From Muribaculaceae bacterium (GTDB lineage: Bacteria; Bacillota; Clostridia; Lachnospirales; Lachnospiraceae): a stretch of 33,401 bases of DNA. The stretch spans positions 1-33,401 of the forward strand of contig JAMPHJ010000023.1 in assembly GCA_023663465.1 (NCBI GenBank). The letters are read 5' to 3'. Both the position numbers and the translations under genes were made by a program. How positions within the stretch are numbered: position 1 is the stretch's first letter; each line of letters opens with the position of its first letter. Below the pieces are notes generated by a model. The model saw only the letters and a program-made list of their open reading frames with translations. It did not search any database and was not told the DNA's origin. This document shows, piece by piece, positions 24,546-32,848 of the stretch.

Positions 24546-26416
24546 CTATGTACCCCATTCAGCTGATAGATAAAGACGCCGTTGCTCTTGCCTTTTAAGT
24601 CAAGCTCGCCAACCGGCTCCGCCTCAATCCTATCCTTCACTGCTTCATATACCTGTCCGCTGATTAAAATCTGTCCCGGTTTCGCGCTGCTCTCTAACCT
24701 TGCCGCCGTATTGACGGTATCGCCAATCGCCGTATAGTCCATCCGGGTTTCGCAGCCGATATTTCCGACTACCGCATTCCCGCAATGAATCCCAATCCCA
24801 AAAGCTACCTGTTCCCCAAAACGCTTCTTAAATTTCTCGGCAATCTCTGCGGCCCCCTCTTTCATATCCCATGCGGCGCAGATTGCCCGAAAGATGTAAT
24901 CTTCCAAAGAAAACGGCGCGTTGAATATCGCCATAGTGGCGTCCCCCACAAATTTATCCAGCGTCCCTTCGTTATCAAAAATAGCCTTGGTCGTAAGATT
25001 TAAGTATTCATTCAGAATTTCTACAACCTCTTCCGGCTCTAAACTTTCCGAAATTGTTGTAAAACCCCGGATATCCACGAATAAAACCGCAATATGCCGG
25101 TTTTCCCCGCCAAGCGTCAGGTGGAAATTCTTATCTTTGCTGATTTTATCCACAATCTGGGGCGCCACATATTGTTTCAGCACCCGGACAACCTGCCGTC
25201 TGCGCAGAATTTCCGCCAGATACCCCTGTAATATTCTCGCCAGGTACAAAAACGCCAGAATACAGGGCAGTAAAATCGTCGGGACAATTTTGCCATGAAG
25301 GTACATGACCCTTGAAATTATAATAGCGAAAAATACCGAAACCGTCAATGTAACAGTTGCATAGATTGGTCTGGCTTTTCGCAGGATAAGAAAGAAAAAT
25401 AAACAAAAAAGACCGGCAATCAGCGCATAAAGAACCGGGGAAAAGAGGGTCTGCGTCCTCCCTTCCATCAGGGCGTCGATGATATTGGCATGAATTTCCA
25501 CCCCGTACATCTGGGCGTTGTGGGCAATCGCCGACATGTAATTATCCTGCATTCCCACAGCATAAGCGCCTACTAAGACGATAGCGCCGCGAAACAATTT
25601 CGCATCCACCGTTCCATCCAGCACATCCGCCAGTGAAACAACGCTATATCCGCCGGGTTTCCCGGAATAAGAAAAATAATACCCGTTATTTTTACCGTAA
25701 GTATCGGGAAATACCGCTTCCCTTCCCTGACTTTCCATATAATCCTGATAAATCTGGAAAGAAAAACTGTTTACCCGCTCGCCTTCATAGTCCAGATACG
25801 CCATCGCCTGCCGCACATAACCATCCCTGTCAATGGTCGTATTGACGAATCCGCAGGTCACGCTTTTTTCCAGATTTTCGTAGGGTTTCGTTACATAATC
25901 TATCTCGTAGGGATTGTAGACAATCTTTCCTTTTTCATTCCGCTCCGGCGCTTCCTTAAAAGCAAAACTCTGCGCCGCCACGACGTTTCCCGCCTTGGCA
26001 CAGACTCTGGCAAATTCCTCATCCGCCCCATCTTCCACATCCTCACTATAGATCACGTCAAAACCGATGACAGCGGGTCTTGTCTTCTCGCTCTCGTCTA
26101 AAATTTCCACAAGAGACGCCGGAACCCTCCTACTCCAGGTGTTGACGGGACCATATTTTTTCAAAGTTTTATCGTCGATTCCAATAATATAAATCTGCTT
26201 GTTGGTAACTGCTCCCCTCTGATTCATAAAATCCGACCACCCGATATCCCATGTATCCCGCGCGCCAAAATAACAGATAATAACGGAAAAGAGCAGAATC
26301 ACTGCCATAGAAATGCCAGTGGTCCTGCCTCGGTTTTTTCTGCGTTTTGGGGGCGATGCCTTTTTGGTGTCTGTTGCCTTCTTGATATCTGCCGTATTTT
26401 TCTCTTTTTTCTTCAT
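24542..26416 (-). CDS. CHASE2-domain class III adenylate cyclase
   Basis: The protein has 624 residues. A Lys-rich cytoplasmic N-terminus is followed by TM1 (about 33-50), an extracellular CHASE2 domain (about 51-320, IIGIDDKTLKKYGP, VIGFDVIYSE), three more membrane helices (about 325-395) and a class III nucleotide cyclase domain (about 438-620). Metal-binding D448 (VDIRGFT) and D492 (KFVGDA) are present, as are K488 and D566 for adenine recognition and N569/R573 for transition-state contact, so cAMP production is predicted. It heads the seven-gene operon ending at 17136. CHASE2 domains sense unknown external signals. The ribosome binding site is weak (AGGA). Confidence 0.93.
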   Translation of the reverse strand: MKKKEKNTADIKKATDTKKASPPKRRKNRGRTTGISMAVILLFSVIICYFGARDTWDIGWSDFMNQRGAVTNKQIYIIGIDDKTLKKYGPVNTWSRRVPASLVEILDESEKTRPAVIGFDVIYSEDVEDGADEEFARVCAKAGNVVAAQSFAFKEAPERNEKGKIVYNPYEIDYVTKPYENLEKSVTCGFVNTTIDRDGYVRQAMAYLDYEGERVNSFSFQIYQDYMESQGREAVFPDTYGKNNGYYFSYSGKPGGYSVVSLADVLDGTVDAKLFRGAIVLVGAYAVGMQDNYMSAIAHNAQMYGVEIHANIIDALMEGRTQTLFSPVLYALIAGLFCLFFFLILRKARPIYATVTLTVSVFFAIIISRVMYLHGKIVPTILLPCILAFLYLARILQGYLAEILRRRQVVRVLKQYVAPQIVDKISKDKNFHLTLGGENRHIAVLFVDIRGFTTISESLEPEEVVEILNEYLNLTTKAIFDNEGTLDKFVGDATMAIFNAPFSLEDYIFRAICAAWDMKEGAAEIAEKFKKRFGEQVAFGIGIHCGNAVVGNIGCETRMDYTAIGDTVNTAARLESSAKPGQILISGQVYEAVKDRIEAEPVGELDLKGKSNGVFIYQLNGVHR

Positions 26417-26463
26417 CGTATTCTATTCCTGTCTTATGGTGCTTAGACGGCTGTTTTTCCCGC

Positions 26464-26778
26464 CTATGCCTCTTTAAACGTCGCGCATTCCGTACCTTTA
26501 CAGTCCGCCGCGCCGCAGCCTCTGATATCTACATGATCCGCATGGCATTTATAGTTACTGTTATAAATACATTTATCCGCCTCACAGTCAATGCTGATGG
26601 TTCTGCTTGGATGGAATAAGGAGCTGGTATAAGAATCGCCCCTCTTCTGGGAAAAACTCTCGCAGCAGGTGTCCCTACTTGTATCCGCGTGCTGTCCGCC
26701 TACCATGATATCGCCCTTGCAGCAGCAACATTCCTGATTATAATAACAATTTTCCACGCCACATTTTAATTCCGCCAT
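26464..26778 (-). CDS. DUF1540 cysteine-rich protein, two repeats
   Basis: This 104-residue protein contains two DUF1540 units, about residues 4-42 (CGVENCYYNQECCCCKGDI) and about 64-102 (CEADKCIYNSNYKCHADHV). Regularly spaced cysteines suggest metal binding. These proteins are common in Clostridia; their function is unknown. AGGAGG stands before the ATG. The gene lies 47 bases upstream of the cyclase on the same strand, so it could be the operon's first gene or a separate small unit; no clear terminator divides them. Confidence 0.9.
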   Translation of the reverse strand: MAELKCGVENCYYNQECCCCKGDIMVGGQHADTSRDTCCESFSQKRGDSYTSSLFHPSRTISIDCEADKCIYNSNYKCHADHVDIRGCGAADCKGTECATFKEA

Positions 26779-26864
26779 AATAACCTCCTAATGATTTCTA
26801 TTCGTTTTCATTTGCGCAGCGCCATCCGGCTTTTTGCGTCATTAGGATTATTATTACCGCGTTT

Positions 26865-28439
26865 TTATGTAATATTCACCGAATAAATGTTAAACCAATA
26901 TCTTTCCAGCATATAACTGCCCAGCTCCTTTGTCTTCAGTCCATCCTTTTCCCATTCCGCGCAGATTTCTTCCCGGCTGTTAAAACTTCCAAAAAACCAT
27001 ACCGTTTTGCCCGCATCAAGCCAGTCTTTTATCTGTTCGCTGCTCTGCACGCTGCCCCTCTTGCCAAACATTTCCCCGATTAAAGGCTCCTGTTCGCCAT
27101 TCCACAGATAACTTTCCTGTTCCATATAATACCCTGCCACTGCCTGTAGCTGGTCAAAATTGTATAGAACAATGTCCTCTTCCTCAATCTTGTCCATTGC
27201 CGTTTTCGTTTCCTCCATGCGCGCCGCCTTATACGCTTCCTCGTCCATAAATGCGCCATAATCCCGAATCCCAACGATAAGAAGCAGGACAAGTATCAGA
27301 CAACCGATACCGAAATCCCGCCGCCGTCCGCTTTCTAAGAAGGCGCACAGGCACCAGATGAAACACAGCCAGAAACAGCCCATTGCGGGCAGCATATAGC
27401 GGTAAACGAATATCGGGCGGATGATGAGGGAAGCGAGAAAGCCAAAGCCTACCAAACCGCATAAGACCATGCAGCCTGCCAGAGCGTGGAAAAAGTTGGT
27501 TTTCTTTTTTCCAAAAGTCCGGTATCCATATACAAGCAACAACCCTGCATACAGCCCGAAAAACACCACTGCCAGAATCACATTTACCGTATCATTCCCA
27601 AACGCCGGTTTTAACAAAAATTTCACACAGCCGCCGAGACTCCGCCAAGTCAGCGGTAAAATCCAGTAGTTTTCCCGCACAGTAGCAATCTGGGAAAGCA
27701 ATATGAAAAGCCAGGGCAGATAAGCCAGAATTGAGATCACTGCGCAAAGAAGCAGCCTCAACAACGCTTTTTGTGGCGCTTTCGTATCCTTTCCCTGCTT
27801 CCGGTTTTTTCTATATCGGACTAAAAAAAGCAAAAAGAGATATCCATAGACCATAATCACCGCCACACAGGCAAAATACTGCGTATAAGCTGCCGCCAGC
27901 CCATACAGGGTGAGGGCTATGTAATGTTTCTCTGTCCCGGCGTCGGCGCCGCTTCCGATTTCACAGGCGTGAATGAACGCCGCCGTCACAAAAAACAGAG
28001 CGAAACTATACATGCGCATTTCCACCGTATAGGCGCTCATCTGCGGCATGGACAGGGTACAGAAAAAGAAGAGTCCCGCCGCCAGAATGCCGAATCTTTT
28101 ACGCAGCCATGTCAGACTGTAAAGAAGCAGCAAAAAATAAGGCATGACAGATACCATTTTGGCAATCACGATACTGTCTGCCGCAGGAAGAATACCCTTC
28201 CCTAAGTCTGTAAAAAATTTGGTAATGCAGTAATAGAGCGGCGGGTGCACATCTTTTGCCGTAAAATGAACTAATTCACCGTAGGAATGCTCATACATTC
28301 CCACGGTGAACAATTCGTCATACCAGATATCACTGCAAAAGCATAACCGGATACTGTTTCCAAGCATGATAAGCCCGACGCCCAGAAAAATCCATCCGAT
28401 TGCTTCCCGATAGGACAATTTCTGTATTTTTAGACTCAT
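26865..28439 (-). CDS. GT-C type membrane glycosyltransferase (GT39/ArnT-like)
   Basis: This 524-residue protein has about ten hydrophobic segments. The first extracytoplasmic loop carries the acidic motif SDIWYDELFTVG (about 35-46) and KDVHPPLYY (about 62-70), which match the D-E and His-Pro-Pro-Leu signatures of PMT/ArnT-like lipid-linked sugar transferases. The C-terminal 140 residues are soluble and probably extracytoplasmic. It should move a sugar from a polyprenyl carrier to a surface acceptor, which could be a protein, lipid or glycan. It lies 136 bases after thrS and 86 bases before DUF1540, so cotranscription is possible. The acceptor is not predictable. Confidence 0.85.
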   Translation of the reverse strand: MSLKIQKLSYREAIGWIFLGVGLIMLGNSIRLCFCSDIWYDELFTVGMYEHSYGELVHFTAKDVHPPLYYCITKFFTDLGKGILPAADSIVIAKMVSVMPYFLLLLYSLTWLRKRFGILAAGLFFFCTLSMPQMSAYTVEMRMYSFALFFVTAAFIHACEIGSGADAGTEKHYIALTLYGLAAAYTQYFACVAVIMVYGYLFLLFLVRYRKNRKQGKDTKAPQKALLRLLLCAVISILAYLPWLFILLSQIATVRENYWILPLTWRSLGGCVKFLLKPAFGNDTVNVILAVVFFGLYAGLLLVYGYRTFGKKKTNFFHALAGCMVLCGLVGFGFLASLIIRPIFVYRYMLPAMGCFWLCFIWCLCAFLESGRRRDFGIGCLILVLLLIVGIRDYGAFMDEEAYKAARMEETKTAMDKIEEEDIVLYNFDQLQAVAGYYMEQESYLWNGEQEPLIGEMFGKRGSVQSSEQIKDWLDAGKTVWFFGSFNSREEICAEWEKDGLKTKELGSYMLERYWFNIYSVNIT

Positions 28440-28451
28440 TTTTCTATCTCA

Positions 28452-28524
28452 TTTTCTCATGTTTCTTATTTTTTTATATTTCTTACTTTTTCATACTTCT
28501 CGTTTTTATTTTTCTCATGTTTCT
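28452..28524. repeat. Short direct repeats in a purine-rich leader
   Basis: TTTTCTCATGTTTCT occurs at 28452-28466 and again at 28510-28524 within a pyrimidine-rich stretch (28441-28560, plus strand). On the minus strand this is a purine-rich segment just ahead of the membrane glycosyltransferase. No terminator for thrS is visible in it. Confidence 0.7.
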
Positions 28525-28574
28525 ATTTTTTCTTATGCCCCATCCTATTTTGCGACGTTTTTCTTAATCACCAT

Positions 28575-30539
28575 TTATTTTTGTTCTTCTGCTGCGACTT
28601 CTTTACGGATTTCCTTCGTGCGGATTTCTTTACAAATCTGCTCAATAAACTCCGCCAATGGCTTCACGCCTTCATCGCCTGCGAAACGGCTTCTGACAGA
28701 GACGGTGCCATCTTCCGCTTCCTGCTGCCCTACGACTAACATATACGGAAGCTTCGCCAATCTCGCCTCGCGAATCTTAAAACCAATTTTCTCAGAACGG
28801 TTATCCACGGTAACGTCTATGTCATTACGCGCCAGCTCTTTTCTGACCTGCTCTGCATAATCCGTATATTTCTCGGAAATCGGAAGGATTCTTACCTGTT
28901 CCGGGCAAAGCCAGGTCGGGAATTTGCCCGCATATTTCTCAATCAGCCATGCCAGCGTCCTTTCATAACAGCCCATCGAGGTCCTATGAATGATGTAAGG
29001 ACGGATTTTCTCGCCGTTCTGGTCGATATAGTACATATCGAACTGCTCCGCCAAAAGCGCATCCCACTGGATGGTAATCATGGTGTCTTCTTTTCCATAT
29101 ACATTCTTGGCATTGATATCCACTTTCGGTCCGTAAAAGGCCGCTTCACCGATATCTTCCACGAAAGGAATCTCTAATTCGGTGAGAATTTCCCGGATAT
29201 GCTGCTCTGTCTCATTCCAGACTTCCGGCTCGCCGATATATTTTTCACGTTTCTCCGGGTCCCATTTAGAAAGATGATAGGTAACGTCCTCTTCCACACC
29301 TAAAACCGTCAGACAGTATTTGGCAAGCGCCATACAGCCCTTAAATTCCTCTACCATCTGGTCGGGTCTTACGATTAGATGTCCTTCCGAAATCGTAAAC
29401 TGGCGGACTCTGGTCAGACCGTGCATTTCCCCGGAATCCTCATTCCTAAAAAGAGTAGATGTTTCCCCGTAGCGAATCGGTAAATCCCGATAGGAATGCT
29501 GGCTGTTCTTATAACAATAATACTGGAACGGACAGGTCATAGGACGAAGCGCCAACACTTCTTTATCTTTTTCCTCATCGCCCAGAATAAACATGCCATC
29601 TGTATAGTGGTCCCAATGTCCCGATATTTTATACAAATCGCTCTTTGCCATCAGCGGCGTCTTCGTGCGGACATAGCCCCACTCTTTGTCTTCCAAATCC
29701 TCTATCCAGCGCTGCATCTTCATAACCATCTTGGCGCCTTTCGGCAACAGCAGCGGTAATCCCTGTCCGATGACGTCCACCGTTGTAAAAAGCTCCATCT
29801 CACGCCCCAGTTTATTGTGGTCACGTTTCTTAATGTCTTCCAGATGCTCCAGATATGCCGCAAGTTCCTCTTTTTTCTGAAAAGCGGTTCCGTAAATACG
29901 CTGTAATTGGGCTTTGTCAGAATCCCCTCTCCAATATGCCATAGAAGAAGAAATCAGCTTAAACGCTTTAATCGGTTTCGTACTCATCAGATGCGGTCCC
30001 GCACACAAATCCACAAAACCGCCCTGGTCATAAAAAGAAATTTCCGCATCTTCCGGTAAATCCTGAATCAGTTCCACTTTATACGGCTCTCCCTTTTCTT
30101 CCATGAAGCGGATTGCCTCGGCTCTTGGCATCGTAAAGCGTTCTATTTTATGCCCTTCCTTGATGATTTTCTTCATCTCGGCTTCCAGCGCGTCCAAATC
30201 TTCCCTGGAAAAAGGCTCCGCATCAAAATCATAATAAAATCCTTCGTCGATGGCGGGACCAATCGTTACCTTTGCAGCCGGGAACAGCCTTTTTACCGCT
30301 TCCGCCAGCACATGGGACGTGGTATGCCGGATGACGCGCAGTCCCGCCTCATCACTCGCCGTCACAATGCTTAAAGTACAGTCCTTGTCAAGAACTGTCC
30401 GCAAATCCTCTATTTTCCCCTCAACTTCCCCTGCACATGCCACCCGTGCAAGACCTTCCGAAATGTCAGCGGCAATCTCATAAATGCTCATTGGCTGCGC
30501 ATATTCCTTGACGGAACCGTCTTTCAATGTAATTTTCAT
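28575..30539 (-). CDS. thrS: Threonyl-tRNA synthetase
   Basis: The 654 residues match the full-length enzyme that charges tRNA-Thr. The TGS domain (1-61) is followed by the editing domain with H72xxxH76 and CAGPH (about 180), the class II catalytic core with zinc ligands in LRPMTCPFQYY, GEMHGLTRVRQF and IIHRTSMGCYERT, and the anticodon-binding domain (about 545-640). ATG lies six bases after the stop of a small membrane protein gene, whose end carries the AAGGGG that may serve as ribosome binding site. It is the fourth gene of its unit. No T-box leader, often present before thrS in Bacillota, is seen directly upstream. Confidence 0.98.
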   Translation of the reverse strand: MKITLKDGSVKEYAQPMSIYEIAADISEGLARVACAGEVEGKIEDLRTVLDKDCTLSIVTASDEAGLRVIRHTTSHVLAEAVKRLFPAAKVTIGPAIDEGFYYDFDAEPFSREDLDALEAEMKKIIKEGHKIERFTMPRAEAIRFMEEKGEPYKVELIQDLPEDAEISFYDQGGFVDLCAGPHLMSTKPIKAFKLISSSMAYWRGDSDKAQLQRIYGTAFQKKEELAAYLEHLEDIKKRDHNKLGREMELFTTVDVIGQGLPLLLPKGAKMVMKMQRWIEDLEDKEWGYVRTKTPLMAKSDLYKISGHWDHYTDGMFILGDEEKDKEVLALRPMTCPFQYYCYKNSQHSYRDLPIRYGETSTLFRNEDSGEMHGLTRVRQFTISEGHLIVRPDQMVEEFKGCMALAKYCLTVLGVEEDVTYHLSKWDPEKREKYIGEPEVWNETEQHIREILTELEIPFVEDIGEAAFYGPKVDINAKNVYGKEDTMITIQWDALLAEQFDMYYIDQNGEKIRPYIIHRTSMGCYERTLAWLIEKYAGKFPTWLCPEQVRILPISEKYTDYAEQVRKELARNDIDVTVDNRSEKIGFKIREARLAKLPYMLVVGQQEAEDGTVSVRSRFAGDEGVKPLAEFIEQICKEIRTKEIRKEVAAEEQK

Positions 30540-30545
30540 AATAAA

Positions 30546-30878
30546 TCATGCCCCTTTCCGTGTCCTTTTACCGCTCTTTTTATCCACTGCTTCTGCGCCG
30601 TCTATCTTATTTGCACCGTCCTGGTCCAAACTGTCGTTTCCACTGCCATTTCCAACGTTATGCCCATTGTCATTCCCATTATTGCTCATGAGACTGATAT
30701 TGACTCCATGGGTCAACGGTGCATGGATAAACCCAAGGGCAATCCCTGCCAGAAGCAGAACTGCCCCGATTAGCCAGCACTCTCTCTTGCTAATCGTAAC
30801 CTCGCCCTCAAACAATTTCACCGACGCCTGCTTAATTTCTTTCCAAATTCCCTTTACAACTGCCATTCCTGCTATCAT
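30546..30878 (-). CDS. Small single-pass membrane protein, unknown
   Basis: This 110-residue protein has one hydrophobic helix (about 35-53, CWLIGAVLLLAGIALGFIH), a short Lys-rich N-terminal part, and a polar Asn/Gly/Asp-rich C-terminal tail that is probably extracytoplasmic. I do not recognise it. It lies eight bases after the C_GCAxxG_C_C gene and six before thrS on the same strand, so it is cotranscribed with thrS. Confidence 0.75.
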   Translation of the reverse strand: MIAGMAVVKGIWKEIKQASVKLFEGEVTISKRECWLIGAVLLLAGIALGFIHAPLTHGVNISLMSNNGNDNGHNVGNGSGNDSLDQDGANKIDGAEAVDKKSGKRTRKGA

Positions 30879-30886
30879 ACGCTCTC

Positions 30887-31348
30887 CTATCCGCTAAAAA
30901 GCTCCTTCTCAATAATTTCCGCCGCACAGGCGATAATCCTGCCGCAAGGTCTGGACGCATAGAACTCCGGCGTCCTGATAGAAGGTTTCGCACTCTCTTC
31001 CATGCCTTCTATTCCCAAAAGCTCCCGACAGATAATCGTCCCCTGCTTTTCTTTAAACTGCGCGCTCATCCTGCGCACCAATGCATAAATATGCTCTTTT
31101 GCCTCTTCGTTTCCGGGGTCGTCATTGCCCTCTTTTAATCCCGCAAGCATCGCCATCGCAGAAACCGTACCGCATATTTCCCGCATACGCCCGACACCGC
31201 CGCCCATCGCACCGGACATCTTTAAGGCGCTCTTTCTATCCATGCCCAATAGTTCCGCATAGGCGGCAAATACCGACTGCGCACAATTATAACCGCTCTC
31301 AAAGAGGCTGACGGCATAGTTTACTCGTGACTGCTCTAGTTTTTCCAT
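30887..31348 (-). CDS. C_GCAxxG_C_C family protein
   Basis: This 153-residue, mostly helical soluble protein carries the family's cysteine pattern: C22 in YNCAQSV, C59 in EICGTVSAM, C107 in IICRELLG, then C135 and C141 in RPCGRIIACA, plus the glycine-rich SGAMGGGVGRM segment. Family members are thought to bind a redox cofactor or metal, but the function is not established. It lies second in the unit, 15 bases after the SEC-C gene. Length is normal. Confidence 0.9.
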   Translation of the reverse strand: MEKLEQSRVNYAVSLFESGYNCAQSVFAAYAELLGMDRKSALKMSGAMGGGVGRMREICGTVSAMAMLAGLKEGNDDPGNEEAKEHIYALVRRMSAQFKEKQGTIICRELLGIEGMEESAKPSIRTPEFYASRPCGRIIACAAEIIEKELFSG

Positions 31349-31363
31349 CTTCTTTATGGTCTC

Positions 31364-31870
31364 CTAAGCATTCTTTCCACAACATTTTTTATACTTTTTC
31401 CCGCTGCCACATGGACAGGGGTCATTCGGATAAATCTTCGGCTCCTTATGAATCGTGGTGGATTCTTTCTGTTCTTTATAAAGGCTCTTTCGCGTTTCTT
31501 CGTCAAAGATATCGTTCCACTCTTCCAGATTGTACAGCCAGTCAGCGTCCGCCGCTACCATATTTTTATAAAGAAGCGCTTTCTCAAAACCGAGGTTTAC
31601 CTGCGTGTCTTCTTCCATCTCTTCAATCGGGTTAGCCTCTTTGAGGCTGTCGTTGATACCGTCCAAAAATCCCGTCATCGTCATGATATCGACGTCATAT
31701 TTTTCCGCCAGTTCCTTCACGGTTCCGATCACCGTTTCATCCGGGGTTTTCAGAAGCTCGCTGTAAATTTCTTTTTCCTTTAAAAAGTATGCAGACCACA
31801 GCTTCTGCAAATCATTCTTATTTGCCGTCTCAGAATAAGCCATATCGCGCCACTGTTTTAATAATGCCAT
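31364..31870 (-). CDS. SEC-C zinc-binding motif protein
   Basis: This 168-residue soluble protein has a C-terminal SEC-C zinc motif at about 150-168 ([20 protein letters not shown]). The rest is helical and acidic without a known domain. SEC-C motifs occur at the end of SecA and in many small proteins of unknown role, so no secretion link should be assumed. AGGTGG precedes the ATG. It is the first gene of the unit running to thrS. Confidence 0.9.
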   Translation of the reverse strand: MALLKQWRDMAYSETANKNDLQKLWSAYFLKEKEIYSELLKTPDETVIGTVKELAEKYDVDIMTMTGFLDGINDSLKEANPIEEMEEDTQVNLGFEKALLYKNMVAADADWLYNLEEWNDIFDEETRKSLYKEQKESTTIHKEPKIYPNDPCPCGSGKKYKKCCGKNA

Positions 31871-31965
31871 CTTTCTATACCACCTTTTATCCTGTATTCT
31901 CTACCTCGCGCCGCGTCGCCCTTTGGGGAATGCGCCGCCGGTACAAGTATTGTCTGATACTCCGT

Positions 31966-31994
31966 AGTATATAACATTTTGGCGGAAAAGTAAA
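31966..31994 (-). promoter_or_regulatory. Promoter of the SEC-C to thrS unit
   Basis: On the minus strand TTTACT (31989-31994) and TATACT (31966-31971) are 17 bases apart. An inverted repeat ATACT-ACGG-AGTAT overlaps the -10 box and could be an operator. The leader is about 90 bases with no T-box core motif. Confidence 0.55.
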
Positions 31995-32139
31995 TTTATA
32001 TTTCGTGGATTTCTGTACAGAGATATGGATGAGAAAAAATTTTTTCAATTTTTTTGAATTTTTGAATATTTCTCTCAAAATGGGCAACAATGATACTAGT
32101 CAAAAGATAAGGAAATACTTATCCTCCCCTAAAAGAAAG

Positions 32140-32171
32140 CCCCCAGAGCTGCGAAGACGCGGTTTTGGGGG
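32140..32171. terminator. Bidirectional terminator hairpin
   Basis: CCCCCAGAGCTGCG pairs with CGCGGTTTTGGGGG over 14 pairs (a few G-T) around AAGA, followed on the plus strand by TTTTCGG and on the minus strand by CTTTCTTTT. It closes the AT-rich region on its right and also separates it from the SEC-C to thrS unit. Confidence 0.75.
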
Positions 32172-32196
32172 TTTTCGGTTTGATGTAGTTCCATTT

Positions 32197-32496
32197 TTAA
32201 TATGCTAACAATATTTGTTCCAGGAACCGGGCACTTAAACAAATTCCTTTTTCTGGCGAACTATTTTCGCAAATATCAATAATCAAATTATGCATAATTA
32301 CAGTAGTATTTAAAACATGTTCATCATTTGCCCTCGCCATAGCAACAAGCTCATTCTTTGTTTTTTCATCAAGAAATCCCAAATTAATTGCATCTTCAAT
32401 ATCTCTGCCTATATATGCAATTTTATCAGCTATTTTTACTACGCACCCTTCCCATGTCACGGGTTGATATTGCCCAGGATATTGAAATTCTGACAA
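32197..32496 (-). pseudogene. Truncated dGTPase-like HD protein fragment
   Basis: About 99 residues resemble the second part of clostridial deoxyguanosinetriphosphate triphosphohydrolase-like proteins (WEGCVVKIADKIAYIGRDIEDAI, then a helical MARANDEH region). The N-terminal HD metal-binding half is missing: a stop codon lies seven codons upstream of the TTG that opens the frame, and no start with a ribosome binding site is found. The C-terminal end is also shorter than expected. It is probably a decayed remnant. A small stand-alone protein is less likely. Confidence 0.6.
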
Positions 32497-32848
32497 ATCA
32501 ATAAACTCATTTCATGGCTGAATTTTCTACAAATTTTATACATTGCAATCTTGCCTTATCACATTTTCATACATTGGCTATATTTTTTCGCGCTATATAT
32601 GTAGTTTTCAGTTCTTCCTTTAATCAAGTTCACATTTAGAGAATTGTATTTTTGCCATTTTTCTGTATAATGAAAACATATGGATCGATATGTATTTATA
32701 ACCTTATTCAAAGTCCCATAGTAAATTACCAATTTATGAAGCAAAACCCCATAATCAAACAACTTACAGAAAAATTGACGTTTAAGTTGAGCAAGAATGT
32801 ATTCCTGTAGATTTTTGAAAGTCTAAACAACAAGGAGATATAGATAAT
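32497..32848. other. AT-rich gap with no supported gene
   Basis: This 350-base stretch is clearly richer in A and T than the main part of the window. Short frames on both strands lack ribosome binding sites and family features. It contains only a possible promoter for the methyltransferase. Confidence 0.6.
32644..32671 (+). promoter_or_regulatory. Possible promoter of the DNA methyltransferase
   Basis: TTGTAT at 32644-32649 and a perfect TATAAT at 32666-32671 are 16 bases apart, about 180 bases ahead of the start codon. In AT-rich DNA such matches are common, so support is modest. Confidence 0.35.

Noticed and set aside
31871..31900. Possible T-box core (AGGTGGTA) upstream of the SEC-C gene
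   Set aside because: The sequence lacks the ACCGCG part and the long structured leader; it serves as the ribosome binding site.
32559..32762. 67-codon minus-strand frame in the AT-rich gap
   Set aside because: No ribosome binding site, no recognisable motif, and open frames of this size are common by chance.
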